A DNA stretch of 64,000 nt. It comes from Cepaea nemoralis (taxonomy: Eukaryota > Mollusca > Gastropoda > Stylommatophora > Helicidae). Below the pieces are notes generated by a model that made no database searches, was not told the DNA's origin, and was given only the letters and a program-made list of their open reading frames with translations. The stretch spans positions 401,937 to 465,936 of the forward strand of contig JACEFZ010021782.1 of NCBI GenBank assembly GCA_014155875.1. The letters are read 5' to 3'. Of this stretch, positions 36,820-48,439 are shown in pieces. Every line of letters starts with the position of its first letter. Positions within the stretch are counted from its first letter, which is position 1. Made by a program: the position numbers and the translations under genes.

Positions 36820-37664
36820 AACTATCTGATATTGGAGGAGCATCCAAGCTGCTTGGTTATGCAGATGATATAGATATTATAGGGCAAAGTGAACAAAAGA
36901 CATTGGAAATATTGACTCACTTAAAGGAAAAAGCCCAACAGATGGGGCTGGTTATCAACCAAGATAAGACAGAATATATGGTAATTTCAAGAGATGGAAT
37001 GGCTAAAAACTCTGGCCACATACAAATAGATAATATGACCATTAAAAGAACGGAAACATACAAATACCTGGGTACAATCTTCAACTGCTCCAACATCATA
37101 AGGGAAGAAATACAAACTAGAATCAACTCTGGAAATAAGATATACTATGCACTACAACATCTACTAAAATCAAATGCGCTATCTCGTAACACCAAAATCA
37201 CAATATACAAAACACTGATCAGACCAGTTGTGCTGTATGGCTCTGAAACCTGGAGAACAACGAAAAGAGACGAAACCTTGTTACAAACCTTTGAGAACAA
37301 AATTTTAAGACTCATCTTTGGACCCATTAGGGATACACATAGTGGAGAGTGGAAAAGAAGAAGTAACAAAGACATTTATGATCTGTTTAAGTCCCCGCTA
37401 ATCACTGGTATCATGAAGGCTAATAGACTACAATGGCTGGGGCATATAGAAAGAATGGAAGATAATAGGGAAACAAAACTCGCTTACACTCAGGAAATAA
37501 ATGACCGCAGACCCCGAGGTAGACCAAGAAGGCGGTGGAGAGATAATACATGTACAGACCTACAAGCACTTGGAATCAACGACTGGCAAGAGAAGGTCCA
37601 CCAAAGAGACGAATGGAGACGGATTGTATTTGCAGCAAAGAACCTCAATGGCTCGGAACGCTGA
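36820..37664 (+). mobile_element. LINE family D reverse-transcriptase C-terminal half
   Basis: Begins at GASKLLGYADDIDIIGQSEQ (catalytic YADD) in frame with the 253-codon ORF 36903-37664. This has the thumb and post-RT region: TYKYLGTIFN, LIRPVVLYGSETWRTTKRDE, LQWLGHIERMEDNRE and RRPRGRPRRRWRD. No breaks. 5'-truncated within the palm. Clade not resolved. Confidence 0.88.
36903..37664 (+). CDS. LINE family D reverse transcriptase, partial
   Basis: 253 codons from an internal Met to a natural stop after KNLNGSER. Described under the parent element. Not a host gene: the LYGSETW and HIERMEDNR motifs are typical of LINE post-RT regions. Confidence 0.85.
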   Translation: MEILTHLKEKAQQMGLVINQDKTEYMVISRDGMAKNSGHIQIDNMTIKRTETYKYLGTIFNCSNIIREEIQTRINSGNKIYYALQHLLKSNALSRNTKITIYKTLIRPVVLYGSETWRTTKRDETLLQTFENKILRLIFGPIRDTHSGEWKRRSNKDIYDLFKSPLITGIMKANRLQWLGHIERMEDNRETKLAYTQEINDRRPRGRPRRRWRDNTCTDLQALGINDWQEKVHQRDEWRRIVFAAKNLNGSER

Positions 37665-37767
37665 AGAAGAGGAAGAACAACTATCTGGGTAGAAACTGAT
37701 TAAAATAAAAGTTGTTTGATGCGGTTTTACTGTAAAATTTGCACTGAAACAGTTAAAGTCTGTTTTC

Positions 37768-37905
37768 TTTCATCATTATCATGTGCCATGCCGATAAGCA
37801 TGGGCAGTCATGTTTTGCCATCTCACACGATCACCAGAGTTGTGGATCAGCTGTGTTTTTATCTCAGTTATGCACATGGCCAAGCCATTTAGATATTTAC
37901 CTCTC
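37768..37905 (-). mobile_element. LINE family B extreme 3' end
   Basis: CATCATTATCATGTGCCATG followed by CCGATAAGCATGGGCAGTCA matches the family-B 3' end in reverse. Joined to an S1 fragment at 37925. Confidence 0.75.
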
Positions 37906-37924
37906 TCTGATGCTGAGCTAGTGG

Positions 37925-37985
37925 AATGAACCCTTACACCGGTGAGTTGGACTAAAATGTTGACTACTTGTCCTTGACTTTGGGA
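37925..37985 (+). mobile_element. SINE family S1, short fragment
   Basis: About 60 bases of S1 around box B (CTTACACCGGTGAGTTGGAC to CTTGTCCTTGACTT). Adjoins a family-B LINE fragment. Confidence 0.6.
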
Positions 37986-38139
37986 ATTCTTCACAGTGGA
38001 AACCATGTTTGATCTTCCCATAATTAGCCAGACTATTGTCTGCCCAGAATGACCTGTGTGAAGGCAAAGAGAGGTCATGTCCAATAAAAACCTTGACTAT
38101 GGCACAACAGCACGTCTGCATCCCTCACATACTGGTTTC

Positions 38140-38335
38140 AGAGAAGTAAATCTGATTTTGTGGGGACATTCTGGCGGAGGCATTATGCACAGTGTGCCTG
38201 AGAGGGCCGTTGTTTGTCGAGACTCCTGTCTTTTCCACTTTTCACATGGGACAGTGAGAAACATTTTATGTAATATTCGCTGGCATGGGAACGGAGCATA
38301 ATGGGGACGACCCTTTGATGTTGGAATCGCGACAA
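38140..38335 (+). repeat. Dispersed repeat shared with 27135-27330
   Basis: Opposite-strand copy of the repeat at 27135, recognised by GGAACGGAGCATAATGGGGA and GAGACTCCTGTCTTTTCCAC. Confidence 0.65.
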
Positions 38336-38339
38336 GTGA

Positions 38340-39100
38340 CTAAACCTGGTTTTACATCTGTTGAAAAATTTAATTCTTAATGCTTTCAAATTGAAGCAAC
38401 TCACCATACATTTATAAATTATTCCAGTAAGCAGTTTTCTTAGTTCTTTCTGTCCATGGCAGTTGAACGTTTCTAGTAATACCTGTCTGCACATAATTTA
38501 GTTAAAACAATAGCTGTGTATGACTGAAGGTTAAGTAAAGATTGTGTGGGGCAGAAAGAGTTAAATTAAAAACTGTTGATATAGCAGTTACCTCGATTGG
38601 TAATAGTTAAATCTTTAAGACTGGGGTGATTTGGTTTAGGAGTTTCTCTCTTAGATTTAGTTTACTGTTAGAGATTAAAGATTAATTATTTCCATTATTT
38701 TCAATACTTTATTAATGAAATCAGTTGTAATAAAATGGATATTTAAAATATAAAATCAATGCAAAACAAAAAGTTCATTAAAAGTTATTCTATCATGAAT
38801 GCTTAGAAATATTGTCCCCCAAATAATTAATTCTCGGCATTTAAAGAGTTAAAAAAGACAGTATTTATCAATTGAAATATGCATTTAAAAAGAAAGATAT
38901 CTCAAAAAGGTTCAAAATATGAACTCTAAAAGTGCCACCTAATATTAGATGTCTATTTAGACACACTATCTGCCATTCCACCACATCTGTAGTTTAGGGG
39001 TAGGTGCGCAGTTTCACAGTCCCGACATACTGGATTCAAAGTAATCCACATGCAGTTTCTGAGTAGATCATTTTGCATTTATATTCACAATGGTATCAGT
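38340..39100. other. No feature seen
   Basis: AT-rich. Several scattered AAGAGTTAA-type words may be decayed ends of the TTAA transposon family, but no full copy is visible. Confidence 0.4.
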
Positions 39101-39295
39101 GTAGCCATTCAGAAAGCAATGGCAAACAACTGAACATAAAATACTCTAGATAATCACAAGACAGTCAGTAATCAATGTTGGGGTTGATTATACATCCTAT
39201 AAAAGACAGATAACTAACATTTATTTTATATCTGTCACTCTAAGAGTTAAGTCCTTAGATACACACTCAACAAAAAAACTGAGTAAAAGTTGGGT

Positions 39296-39655
39296 CATGA
39301 TTAGTAAAATTTGGTTCATAATTAGTAACAACTGGCTCATGATTAGTAACAGTTGGCTCTTGATTAGTAACAGTCAGCTCATAATTAATAACAGTTGGCT
39401 CATGATTAATAACAGTCGGCTCATTATTAATAACAATCGGCTCATTATTAGTAACAGTTGGCTCATGATTAGTAACAGTTGGCTCATGATTAATAACAGT
39501 CAGCTCATTATTAGTAACAGTTGGCTCATGATTAATAACAGTTGGCTCATGATTAATAACAGTTGGCTCATTATTAGTAACAGTTGGTTCATGATTAGTA
39601 ACAGTTGGTTCATTATTAGTAACAGTTGGTTCATGATTGGTAACTGTTGGCTCAT
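39296..39655. repeat. 21-base minisatellite
   Basis: Unit GGCTCATGATTAGTAACAGT T, about 17 copies, open on + as SWLMISN repeats. Confidence 0.92.
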
Positions 39656-39927
39656 AGCTGTTAGCACAATGTAGGGTGTCGGGTGTGGTGAGTGCCAGCC
39701 AACATTCGGCGCTAACAGAAAGCAGGTAGTACCGTGTACTGCATGCAGATTCCTAGGTCAAGAGTACAAGGTAGTCCTGTTGCAGATACAACCAATAGGG
39801 TGGGATGTGTTAAGCTTTCACATATATGAGGTCACAACATATCAGTTAGAGTGACCAGTTTCCCTCCCAGACAATTCACAGAAAATTGGTAATCATGTTT
39901 ACAAGGCTGAGTCGGCCTCAAAGCTTT

Positions 39928-40175
39928 AAAGTTAGTTGCATATTCTTTACAGGATGTCGCAGTCATCCCCAGGATTTTGTTACCATTTGTGATTTACAAA
40001 GCAAGTTTATGTTCAGTAGTCTGCCTTTGGTTTCTGAACAAGTGATGTGCATACCATTGTTAAAAATAGACACAAGGTGGAGTGCTTCTAAATTGTTTGC
40101 ATCTAATTTCAATCACTATGTGCAGAATTGTGAATTGCATTCACTAATCCTTTGTCACAGGCGCTGGCCCACAAA
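39928..40175 (-). mobile_element. SINE family S4
   Basis: S4 copy beginning TTAGTTGCATATTCTTTACA and ending near CACAGGCGCTGGCCCACAAA. Confidence 0.7.
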
Positions 40176-40239
40176 GCCTTACTAGACAGAAAAAAAATCA
40201 TTCTGCCTCTGCTGGGGATTGAACATAAACCACTGTCTT

Positions 40240-41465
40240 GGAAGGCAAGCGAGGTCTAGAGAAGAATATAAAACATAAGAGTTGTCTGCTTTGTTCATAT
40301 TGTCTTTGTAATGTTAATGCTTTACTCTTAGATTTCATGGCTATAATTCATTTTAACAAACTGTCAATGTGGAAGTCAAAGGGAAATTACCTCATTAATT
40401 TCCCAAGAAAAATAGCATGAACAGTCACAAAGCTAGATTTATGATGCAGAAACATAAAAAAACAAACTGCACAACAGGTTGAATAACTAACATGACATGG
40501 AAAACTCTAATATTTAAAATGTTTATTGTTTTCTTTCTTTTTCTTTTCCAGCCTGATGATTAATTCAAACAACAGAATCGAGTCTGACATTTTATGGATT
40601 ATCAGCAAGGATACATCTGTGCAAGAAATACAGAAAGAATCACTCATTACTTGCGTAACATTTATTACAAAAACAGTTCTTCTGGAAGGGGAAATAATCG
40701 TGTTCTTCTGGAAAGGGAAATAACAGTGTTGACTGAATTGGAGAAAGCAGTTCAAGGACATGATTTTTTTAATATGGCTTCCTAACAAATATTCTCTAAA
40801 CTTGGCTTTTTTTAGAATGTAGAGAATATTCAATAGAAACGTGTCTTTTGAGAATATTCTCATATTTATTTTATGTTATAATTGTGGAATAATTTTCTTG
40901 GATATAGTTTAGGATATGTTTTTAAATTGCTATCGTCATGATTTCATTTATATCCACAAATATTTTTTTTTTAAACAATTCTCATTAGACATAAATGAGA
41001 GAGAAATTTTTCTCTTGTTGACCATTAATCATCTTCATTGTCATTATCATCATCTTTTTTTTTTATTATTATCTATCTCTATTTTGACACATCAATAGAA
41101 TCAACCTGATGATCATTCTGTCACCATCATCATCTATTGGGGAAAGATAAGTCTTTGCCTAGAGACATTTATCATCATCAGTATTATTGTCGCAGACCAA
41201 TACTACATATTTAATTAAGTGAAAGGCAGATTAAATAATTTAAAAAGCACACAGAAAAACCGATGAATTACCATAAGAATTAAAGACAGACAAATTTAAG
41301 ATGTATAGCAGTACAAACTAGTTACATTTAGGTTAACGGATTCCCCCTTTTTATCTCTTTATAAAGTCATATATATTACAATTAGATTCCAGTTCAGAAA
41401 TTGATGCCAAGCATTTTAACTTATTCTCTACCAAGCATGTGTTAATTATTCAACTCCTATGTGAC
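40240..41465. other. No gene recognised
   Basis: AT-rich. Short ORFs around 40526-40863 on both strands without domains. A small duplication (GTTCTTCTGGAAGGGGAAAT, GTTCTTCTGGAAAGGGAAAT) lies at about 40675-40722. Confidence 0.45.
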
Positions 41466-41570
41466 AGAAGGAGCTGCTGTGATGGAGTGGTTAATGTGCT
41501 TGTTATCAAGACAGGTCTGGGTTCAATCCTCTGCAGTGGCTGCATGATTTTTTTCAGACCAGTTCAGCTT
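41466..41570 (+). mobile_element. SINE family S6 head leading into TTC tract
   Basis: GCTGTGATGGAGTGGTTAAT (box A-like) and GGGTTCAATCCTC (box B). The TTC tract at 41586 begins right after a short body. Confidence 0.7.
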
Positions 41571-41584
41571 TAGTATTGACCCAC

Positions 41585-41585
<1 letters not shown>

Positions 41586-41615
<30 letters not shown>

Positions 41616-41768
41616 CTTCTTCTTCTTCTTCTTCTTCTTCTTCTTCTTCTTCTTCTTCTTCTTCTTCTTCTTCTTCTTCTTCTTTTTCTTCTTCTTCTTC
41701 TTCTTCTTCTTCTTCTTCTTCTTCTTCTTCTTCTTCTTCTTCTTCTTCTTCTTCTTCTTCTTCTTCTC
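41586..41768. repeat. Long TTC microsatellite
   Basis: About 60 TTC units with one interruption, then CTC/TGC variants to about 41806. Same motif class as the GAA expansion tract of frataxin (H-DNA former). Confidence 0.95.
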
Positions 41769-42059
41769 CTCCTCCTCCTTCTTCTTCTCCTTCTGCTGCT
41801 GCTGCTCATTCTCTTGTAATCAGCCTGTAACTGCAGATTTGTTTCCTGCATGACTGGCCCTATCTTCTGCTGATCCTGCAGACTTCTTTAGAGCTTTGAC
41901 ATCTTGGTTTGTTTTATCTGGCCATAGAATGGATTGTTGTTGGCTGTAATACATAACATCATCAATATAAGGACTGGATACTTGTTTGCAGTTCTTGAAT
42001 ATTAGGAATAACAACTTCATGGTTATAACAAAAAACAGTAACAAATAGCACTATGTTAA

Positions 42060-42290
42060 CTTAATGAATGTGTGACAAGAAAGTCTCACTTATAAATGAC
42101 ACTTTATTAACTTAATGAATGCTTGGCTAGAAGGTGTCACATACAAGTGACACTTTGCTGCTAACTTAATGACTGGGTGGCTCAAAGGTGTCTTTACAAA
42201 TGACACTTTATTAACTTTATGAGTGCTTGACTTATAGGTGTCATGTACAAATGATACTTTTCTTCTTACTAAAAGTGTGGTTTGAGACAT
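42060..42290. repeat. About 57-base tandem repeat, 4-5 copies
   Basis: AATGACACTTTATTAACTTA, ATGAATGCTTGGCTAGAAGG and GTGTCA recur in order. Confidence 0.8.
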
Positions 42291-42744
42291 AATTCGTTAC
42301 AAGCATAACATCATAATCACCCAGTGGTTCAGCCCTTGGGCTAATTTATAAGCTCCCTAACTAATGCTTCTTGGATCAATTCCCATCAGAGACATGTTTA
42401 TCTTTTTCAAACCTTTATGACTTTGGGATCAACCAAGCCACATAGAAATGGGACCATATCATTTTTCGAATTTCCTAGGAAAGAAAGGCAATGACAAAGG
42501 AACAGATGACCCCACCCCATAAGTTATGGCCAAGTATATGTGAAGACCTAACTTTCTCTGTGTCTGCTATGGGACTCCGTTTACCAAACTCTGCCTCACC
42601 AAAGCTGTCTTTCCTCTGCTTATGTCTCCAGTCACAGGACTCTACGTATCTTTGTAACAGGAGTGTTGCTTGGTCAAACTCTTCATTGCTTGCCAAACAT
42701 TTGACCTCCCGAGGCTTTCTTTAATATATTTTTGCCAATCAAAG

Positions 42745-43372
42745 TGAAAAAAAAGTGTTCTTAAGAGCTATATCGATCCAATCCTGATGTACAGAAGTGA
42801 ATCATGGATAATTAGCAGACAAGTGAGGAATTATGTGGAAGCTGCAGAGGTGTGGTTTTTATAGTTAAGTTGAGTCTAGAACTGACATGACAGCACTCGG
42901 AACATTCCCATACGTGCCCCGTCCTCATCTGCAACTGCCAGAGAAGAGTCCCAATGCTAGTGCTACCAGTTTTTATAGTTAAGTTGAGTCTAGAACTGAC
43001 ATGACAGCACTCGGAACATTCCCATACGTACCCCGTCCTCATCTGCAACTGCCAGAGAAGAGTCCCAATGCTAGTGGTACCAGTTTTTATAGATGAATGA
43101 TGAGAACACGATGCACAGATGAAATGTGTAGTGAAAATATCATAAAAGAAGTTCACTCACACAGAGAACTGGTTACTTGCATCAAAAGAAAACAGTTCAG
43201 ATTCTTTGGGCACATCATGAGACAGGTGAAGATGAGTATATCATGACAGCGGGAAATTTGGATGGGAAGAGAGGCAGGGGAGACCAAGAGAGACTGCTAG
43301 ACAGTTTGGCATTGTGGCATGGAGGAACATCAGTATCAGAAATTATTGGCAATACATGAGACAGAAGGCTGG
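42745..43372 (+). mobile_element. LINE family C fragment containing a nested LINE end
   Basis: Encodes a post-RT remnant (MYRSESWIISRQVRNYVEAA, then after interruption DSLALWHGGTSVSEIIGNT). Between 42865 and 43083 lies another LINE's 3' end, tandemly doubled. Confidence 0.75.
42865..43083 (-). mobile_element. 3' end of an RNase-H-type LINE, duplicated in tandem (2 x 114 bases)
   Basis: TTTTTATAG occurs three times, at 42856, 42970 and 43084, exactly 114 bases apart. Each unit holds a GTTGAGTC tail and ACAGCACTCGGAACATTCCC, homologous to 2805-2925. It looks like insertion with target duplication followed by tandem duplication. Confidence 0.8.
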
Positions 43373-43454
43373 GGACAGACATGAGCCCCAACACTACACC
43401 GCATGCAATCAAAGAAGACTTTCTTAAATTAATTTTAATTAGTAATTTTTTTTT

Positions 43455-43715
43455 TTCGTTCACTCACTTTGAACTCAAGGATAGTCCACACTGGACTGAT
43501 TTATGTGTTGGGGATAGCTTTCCCTATTACCAGAGTCCCTCTCCATCAGGAAAACCCACTCTGACTTCTGAGGTACTTGTAATTTAGTCCCCAAATCAAG
43601 GGTAAGACGTCAACATTTTAGTCCAACTGATCGGTGTAGGGGTTTAATATGCTACCTCGCCATCAGCACTCCGGAAGTTTAAAAGCTATTATCCATTCAG
43701 CCATGCTGACCTCCA
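43455..43715 (-). mobile_element. SINE family S1, near full length
   Basis: Reverse-strand S1 copy from TTCACTCACTTTGAACTCAA to ATTCAGCCATGCTGACCTCC. Preceded by a T-run that would be the A-rich tail. Confidence 0.8.
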
Positions 43716-43829
43716 TTTTATATTATAAATATCGGGGGAAAGACAATTTAACATTACAGACGTTTTCCCTCTCTAGGTTACATAATTACAGAAGATGCTC
43801 GTGGGAAGCTGAAGTATGATCAAAGGTTC

Positions 43830-43905
43830 AATCAATCAATCAACTGCCGTCTCCACAATAAAGGTTGGCTGCACTGGATCTCCAACACTGTCCGTCTCTC
43901 GCCCT
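43830..43905 (-). repeat. Dispersed repeat with GATT tail
   Basis: Reverse-strand copy of the 32440-32590 repeat, with the same CAAT-type tail. Confidence 0.6.
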
Positions 43906-43909
43906 GACT

Positions 43910-44487
43910 GTACATCAAAGATTGCAATAACCTGAAATGCCTCTCAATATAAACAAACATTCCCAACATCAAGTAACATCAATATTGAACTGTGAAAATA
44001 TCAAACCAACATTAGATCTACAATATAGGTCCAACATTATATCCTTGCATGGACACTGAGACTTGCCGAGGTGTTTCAGGATATTGAACGTATATTTTGC
44101 AAGATGATAGACAACAGTTTTGGGCATCGATTTATCCAAGCGTCATTGCCTTTCCTCTTCTGCCCTCAAGTGTAGAGGTACCTTATGGTCTTGTTTTCAT
44201 TTTCGTATAACTACACGGTACCTTGTGGTTTTATGTTTTTTTTTTCGTATAACACAGTCTTCACTTGCTAAACCAAGACCAGTGGGGCACCTTTACAAGA
44301 GTTCAGACCTGGGACTTCCATAGCAAGAGGTGAGCTGCCATATCGCTCTGCCATAGAGATGTCCATCTATACATGATATCTGACAAGGTTTATATAATAA
44401 TGGAAATGCTGTCAAAGATCTAGGTGTGTGCCAGGTTCACAAACACAAGAGTGCTCAATTTTGTCAAGGATGCTTAACAACTATTAC
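43910..44487. other. No feature seen
   Basis: Mixed sequence with a short duplicated block (GGTACCTTGTGGTTTTATG versus GGTACCTTATGGTCTTG near 44175-44240). Confidence 0.4.
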
Positions 44488-44744
44488 TTAACTGATTAAG
44501 TGTCATGGGCTGATAATTCGTCTTATTTGAACTTCCTGTAACTGCCGTGGGTTTATAAATCAAAGTTAAAATATAAATACAGTAATTTGTCCTTATACAG
44601 CTCCCTTTAATTTGATATATAAAACAACATGTCTGCTACCATATTAACAACTTTTAAGTCATAACTGTGACACATCCCTACTTCCCATTTTCCACCATTT
44701 ATCTTTAGTCCCAACCTACTTTTTGTCTGGCACTGTATCTGTTC
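44488..44744. mobile_element. Short TTAA transposon derivative, reverse orientation
   Basis: Starts TTAACTGATTAAGTGTCATG and ends CTACTTTTTGTCTGGCACTG. The interior (CTTTAATTTGATATATAAAA, CCCTACTTCCCATTTTCC) is the inverse of the element at 24006. Confidence 0.7.
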
Positions 44745-44754
44745 ATTTAGAAAT

Positions 44755-45665
44755 TGACATCACTAGACTTAGGGCATTCCAACACATGCTTTTCTTTCTC
44801 CTTCCCCATTCAAAAGCCACCGAAGAGTTTCCATGCTGATTATTCCAGTAGGAATTTGATTAAAAGTCCACCTGGCTTTTCCTCTATGCTTTGAGTATCA
44901 TCCAGACAAGCTGAAAAACATCTAATGGCTGTAGAGATGTCGTTTCTGGGGAAAATGCATAGAATACCTTGGGCAGACAGAAAAAGCCAATGACCAAGTA
45001 CTACAGAAAGCAAATGAAAACCGTAAACTTATTAGAGACATTATATGTACACAGTCACATTTATGGTCATGTTATGAGAAAAAATAAATTGGAGAACTTG
45101 GTGACAACTGGCAAGATCAAGGGGAAAAGAACAATGAGAAGGCAGAGAAGAAAATACCTGGAGCTGATCCACGACCCTGGTGATTGAGTGAAATGGCAAA
45201 CCATGACCATCCACACTTATCGGCATAGCACATGATGAATGAATGTATCATCCAGATCCCCTACTCACTCCCTTCTGAGCCATTCGTTCCAGGTGTGGAT
45301 ACTCTGTCATTTTGGCTGCACCCTCCACCTGATACCAGAGAGTCCTCACCACATCACCTTTTTGATAACATAGCAGTTGCTCAGAGGAGTGGCAGCAGCC
45401 AGTCTATCAGCCTGTTCATTGCTCAGCACACCTGCATGCCCTGGGCCAAAAATCCATGATATGCTATCAGTTTGCATCCTGTCAAGCAATGCTAGCCACT
45501 CCACCCAAAACATGCCAGTTTCCACTTTCTAAAACATAATCTGTAAATCCGTTACAAACTCAGCATTCTCACTATGCTGTTTTCCAACCATCAAAAAGCT
45601 GCCATCACAGCCTCAACTTCCATTCCCATGCTAAATGTTGAAGTATCGTATGCCAGAGTCCCCTT
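44755..45665 (-). mobile_element. RNase-H-type LINE 3' remnant with nested LINE
   Basis: Antisense relative of the 2780-3420 remnant (ACACATGCTTTTCTTTCTCC, CAGTCTATCAGCCTGTTCAT, CACCTGCATGCCCTGGGCC). Interrupted at 44907-45244 by a family-B copy with a clean 12-base duplication. Confidence 0.75.
44907..45244 (+). mobile_element. LINE family B fragment nested in an RNase-H LINE
   Basis: Flanked by perfect 12-base repeats GTATCATCCAGA (44895-44906 and 45245-45256). Encodes AEKHLMAVEM-like and LENLVTTGKIKGKRT pieces and ends GGCATAGCACATGATGAATG. The surrounding sequence is an antisense RNase-H-type LINE fragment. Confidence 0.9.
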
Positions 45666-45685
45666 TTGTGAAAAAATGTCCATTT

Positions 45686-46110
45686 GTCATCATCATCATC
45701 ATCATCTCATCTTGTTCCTCTTGTACCTTGCAGTGTCGAGGTGAAGCATAAACAGCACGAGATTGCCTGTTTATAGGCTTATATCGAGATTCCCATGGAC
45801 TCTGTTATTCACACTGCCCAATTTTTCATGGTCAGCCTCTTCTTCTGGTTCAATTCAGACTCTACATCATTGCTTATTGTGACATACTGTTAGTTGATAG
45901 CCTAGTTATGTGGCCTTCCACTTTAGTCCTAATTTCATTGTTGTTGATTTTCTCTCTTCTTGATACATTGGGTATTCTTCTCAGGAATCTCATTTCCGCT
46001 GTTGTAATTTTACTTTTCCATTTTTCTATCAAGATCCAGGTTTGGCATTGGTAGCATAGAGTTGGTAGGAAGATTGTGCTGTAGAGTGCCTTTTTCCATT
46101 TGTCGTTGCA
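45686..46110 (-). mobile_element. LINE family E post-RT remnant
   Basis: The minus strand reads WKKALYSTIFLPTLCYQCQT then KWKSKITTAEMRFLRRIPNV, a LINE C-terminal pattern unlike families A-D. It breaks up further on and ends in an ATG-type tail (CATCATCATCATCATCATC at 45689). Confidence 0.65.
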
Positions 46111-46439
46111 TTAAAACTGGGCCAACAGGCAAGTGTGCAAGCCACTACATTATCGCAGCTCCCAGAATACTCAAGCCATATGTAAAAAGTAAGAGAAAAC
46201 ATTCCACAATGGCTGGGTTTGACATAACAAAAATTCCATCGCACATCGCTCATCCCACATCATCCATCACATATAACACATCACTCATTGCACATCTATC
46301 AGTACAATCACTCATTGCACATCACCAATCTCACATCACACATCATGTGTTTGTTGGAACTGAACAAGTTTGTCCATGTCTGTTCTGTCCTGTAACTTTA
46401 TTTTCATAACTCATGTAACTACTAAAAACCACTGACGGT

Positions 46440-46830
46440 GTCATTCTTCATGACTTTAGAAATTATAATTTACAAACAAATAAACCCCATCTAATCACTT
46501 TTTTTCACATACAGTCTAACCATCAGGACATTTAAAACAGAATTAATAAACAAACAATTAACTAATCCAAGTTTTTCACATATTGCCTTATGACATTGAA
46601 AACAGAATTAACAAAGAAATAAACCAAAACTAATCCAAGTTTTCGCATACTGTCTTTTTATGTAGCCTTCATTATTCTTCTTTTAATTCCTAGCATGACT
46701 AGTTTCTAATGTTTCCATGGCATTGGAAACAGAGTTAACAAACAAGTCATACTTAATCCAAATTTGTCCCATATTGTTTGTTGTCTAGCCTTCATGATGT
46801 TAAAAACCAAATTAATAAACAAAATACTTT
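46440..46830. repeat. About 90-base degenerate tandem repeat
   Basis: AAACAGAATTAACAAA, ACTAATCCAAGTTTTTCACA and a TGTC/TTGT end recur about four times. Confidence 0.65.
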
Positions 46831-47029
46831 CTTAGTCTTTTTATAGCTCTGCATCCACATTTTATTTCATTGTATGGTCTTATAATCTGTTTCATTTTCC
46901 AAAGTTACTCCAAACTGCTCTATTTGTTGTCTAGCGATGATATCAAAGTAAGATGGTACACCTAGCATATCTGTGATGTTGTCATTTCACATCCTGTCTC
47001 TTTGAATATTGCAAGGAAATTATATGTTG

Positions 47030-47375
47030 CAAGTTGAATCATGACAACGTGTGGTTAAATCATGACAACCTGTGGTTGAATCCTGACAAACTATGGTTGA
47101 ATCATGACAATCTGAGGTTGAATCATGATAACCTGAGGTTGAATCATGACAACCTGTGGTTGGATCATGACAACCTGTTGAATCATGACAACCTGTGATT
47201 GAATCATGACAATCTGAGGTTGAATCATGACAACCTGTGGTTGAATCATGACAACGTGTAGTTGAATCATGATAACCTGAGGTTGAATCATGACAACCTG
47301 AGGTTGAATCATGACAACCTGTGGTTGGATCATGACAATCTGAGGTTGAATCACGACAATCTGAGGTTGAATAAT
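47030..47375. repeat. 21-base minisatellite
   Basis: Unit GTTGAATCATGACAACCTGT G, about 16 copies; MIQPQVV on -. Confidence 0.92.
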
Positions 47376-47384
47376 GTAAATGGA

Positions 47385-47480
47385 AGGGGTTGCGAAAGTG
47401 GCATGGTTGAGTGTTTACCGCTGGCTCAGGGGCTACATTGTTTGAATCCCAGCATGACTGGCAATTTGTATCAGCATCAT
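47385..47480 (+). mobile_element. SINE-like tRNA-derived head
   Basis: GCGAAAGTGGCATGGTTGAG and TTGTTTGAATCCCAGC are box A- and box B-like. Short body; family uncertain. Confidence 0.5.
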
Positions 47481-47686
47481 TAGTTTCTAATTAATCACAG
47501 GTCCCCTGATCTTATGGCTAGTGAGACTGGTAAATCAGTTTTTGTGGATAAGGACCCACACAAAAAACAGAAGGTTGGGTGTTCAAGTTGTGACTGGTAA
47601 CTCAGCTATTATGGATAAGGACCACACACAAAACAGGAGGTCATGTGTGCAGGTTGTGAATGGTAATTTAGCTATTATGGATAAAG

Positions 47687-47740
47687 ACACCACACACACA
47701 CACACACACAGACACGCGCACACACACACACACACACAGG
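47687..47740. repeat. CA microsatellite within about 90-base duplication
   Basis: CA repeats inside repeated CAAGTTGTGAATGGTAACTC units (47575-47850). Confidence 0.85.
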
Positions 47741-47849
47741 GGGAGGTTGTGTGTGCAAGTTGTGAATGGTAACTCATCTTTTATGGATAAGCACCCCAAA
47801 CAACAGGAGATCCTGTGTGCAAGTTGTGAGCATTTACAATTTCCCAGAG

Positions 47850-48439
47850 ATCAGAAAACACAAAGTGTAGGTCACCAGCTGTTTGAGGAAAAATTCTACC
47901 CACAGATAGAGCCGGTTACCTTGGATTTAGTCTGTCTAGAATAACTAAACCATGACAGAAGTGCATGAATGAGTCAGGGACGCTGATGTATTCATGACAC
48001 AATTACCAGAAAGAGAATTGGTGCAGAAGAAAGCCATTGTAAATGTAATTAATTCTTACCCAGTACTGCTTTACATATGGTAGTTACTGAGTTTGTTGTA
48101 TGGTTTATAAGATCATTTATTGATAAATCTTTACACTAGAACCAAATGTGCAGATTCTTAAATCTACTATCCACCATATACAAATATATTCCAGAAGATT
48201 TCTCTTCTTGTGTTATCTTTCGCAAATGATTGTAGATGGGGTTTTTTTTTGTTATGAATGTTTTTGCATTACATTCCTTGAGATCGTGGTTGTGTTTTCA
48301 AGGGTTCCTTAACTCTTGTTGTCCCTGGCATTTGGTATTTTAAAGTAAACACTGTATAGATCAGAAAAGGTTAAGGAATAACTGCTTTGAATAGTAATCA
48401 TAAAAGAAGCAGTTGGGGCAGGGAAGTTTAAGTAAGGAC
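47850..48439. other. No feature seen
   Basis: AT-rich unique-looking sequence before the 55-base array. Confidence 0.45.

Noticed and set aside
36903..37664. Host gene encoding a 253-residue protein
   Set aside because: YADD just upstream plus LYGSETW and HIERMEDNR identify it as a LINE reverse-transcriptase C-terminus.
40550..40800. Possible exon after TTTTCCAG
   Set aside because: The frame has an early stop (TGATGATTAA) and no recognisable domain or partner exon.
41570..41851. Arg-rich and Ser-rich ORFs across the TTC tract
   Set aside because: Open frames are a trivial result of a trinucleotide repeat. No start context or domain.
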